Assembly: GCA_038380795.1 (NCBI GenBank)
Contig: CM076263.1
Location: 1,565,001-1,629,000, forward strand
Direction: 5' to 3'
DNA from: Pyrocephalus nanus
Lineage: Eukaryota; Chordata; Aves; Passeriformes; Tyrannidae
DNA length: 64,000 bases
The translations under genes and the position numbers were made by a program. This document shows positions 63,955-64,000 of the stretch, piece after piece; within the stretch, counting starts at the first letter, position 1; each line of letters begins with the position of its first letter. A model generated the notes under the pieces. It did no database searches. It worked only from the letters and a program-made list of their open reading frames with translations, and was not told the origin of the DNA.

Positions 63955-64000
63955 AAGGAGGGTGTTGGACCTTGCCCAGAGAAGCTGTGGCTGCCCCTGG
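63955..64000 (+). mobile_element. CR1 LINE fragment, cut by the window edge
   Basis: The final bases ttgcccagagaagctgtggc and tgcccctgg match the CR1 segment that normally precedes the 3' tail; the rest lies outside. Confidence 0.75.

Larger units (their letters stand above)
1..64000 (-). other. CTIF: CTIF gene, internal portion (gene extends beyond both ends)
   Basis: Three exons on the minus strand encode adjacent pieces of CTIF in the correct order and compatible phases, so the whole window is read as the interior of this gene. As known for the family, CTIF binds CBP80 of the nuclear cap-binding complex, recruits ribosomes through eIF3 for cap-binding-complex-dependent (pioneer) translation, supports nonsense-mediated decay, and has been linked to aggresome targeting of misfolded proteins. 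The visible exons cover the basic segment, the disordered linker and the start of the MIF4G domain. The N-terminal exons and the last part of MIF4G were looked for by eye on the minus strand and not found, so they should lie above 64,000 and below 1. Identification rests on recall of vertebrate CTIF proteins, with near-identity in the MIF4G part. Confidence 0.93.
39404..64000 (-). other. CTIF: CTIF intron (3' part, at least 24.6 kb), non-coding
   Basis: No CTIF exon or other gene was recognised here. CR1 fragments are listed separately. Unique-looking stretches with nothing I can name are 41,445-43,695, 44,905-45,430, 46,600-50,015, 51,980-52,390, 53,150-54,490, 58,980-61,170 and 62,050-63,950. 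Minor items are a (CA)n run at 49,717-49,733, a 15-A run near 46,564 and a T/A-homopolymer-rich zone at 56,060-56,940. The plus-strand frame at 44,651-44,905 is Lys/Glu-rich but has no recognisable domain. Confidence 0.85.

Noticed and set aside
39404..64000. Upstream CTIF exons (N-terminal region)
   Set aside because: I looked on the minus strand for the conserved N-terminal blocks known from vertebrate CTIF and saw none, so they are taken to lie outside.
1..64000. tRNA, rRNA, endogenous retrovirus or novel defence system
   Set aside because: I saw no cloverleaf with intron-free A/B boxes, no rRNA sequence, no retroviral gag/pol/env motifs and no gene cluster; the content is vertebrate intron DNA.

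Overview
The window looks like nuclear DNA of a bird. It carries about 35 fragments of CR1 non-LTR retrotransposons, nearly all of them 3'-end pieces, on both strands. It also has many A/T homopolymers and small islands of CpG-rich sequence in otherwise ordinary intronic DNA. I cannot name the species. From general knowledge of avian synteny this gene is expected on the Z chromosome, but nothing in the sequence itself proves that.

Only one protein-coding gene can be supported: an internal part of CTIF (CBP80/20-dependent translation initiation factor), transcribed from the minus strand. Three internal coding exons are visible with matching splice sites and reading phases. In transcript order they are 39,403-39,327 (77 bp), 17,836-17,395 (442 bp) and 15,656-15,357 (300 bp). 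Joined, they encode 273 residues: the basic Arg-rich segment, the Gln/His/Pro-rich disordered linker, and the first part of the MIF4G domain. The gene's 5' exons must lie beyond base 64,000 and the rest of the MIF4G domain below base 1, because I found neither here.

Everything else is intron, read in transcript order. The stretch 64,000-39,404 is the 3' part of an intron of at least 24.6 kb. It holds about 14 CR1 fragments, a CpG-rich block near 55 kb and a G/T-only tract near 53.1 kb. The intron 39,326-17,837 (21.5 kb) is CR1-rich and has a CpG-rich, AT-motif-bearing block near 28.1 kb. The intron 17,394-15,657 is short (1.7 kb). The stretch 15,356-1 is the 5' part of a further intron. It contains the most unusual structures: a CpG island of about 365 bp abutting a strand-asymmetric A-rich tract (7.25-7.79 kb), and a 750-bp minisatellite with a strict 12-bp period (10.35-11.10 kb).

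I see no bacterial, phage, CRISPR or other defence system, and no convincing nested protein gene. The many other open reading frames are chance frames in repeats, GC-rich blocks or antisense to exons. The observations most worth a second look are the 12-bp minisatellite, the intronic CpG-rich blocks (possible alternative promoters or enhancers), and an in-frame alternative splice acceptor 30 nt upstream of the MIF4G exon.
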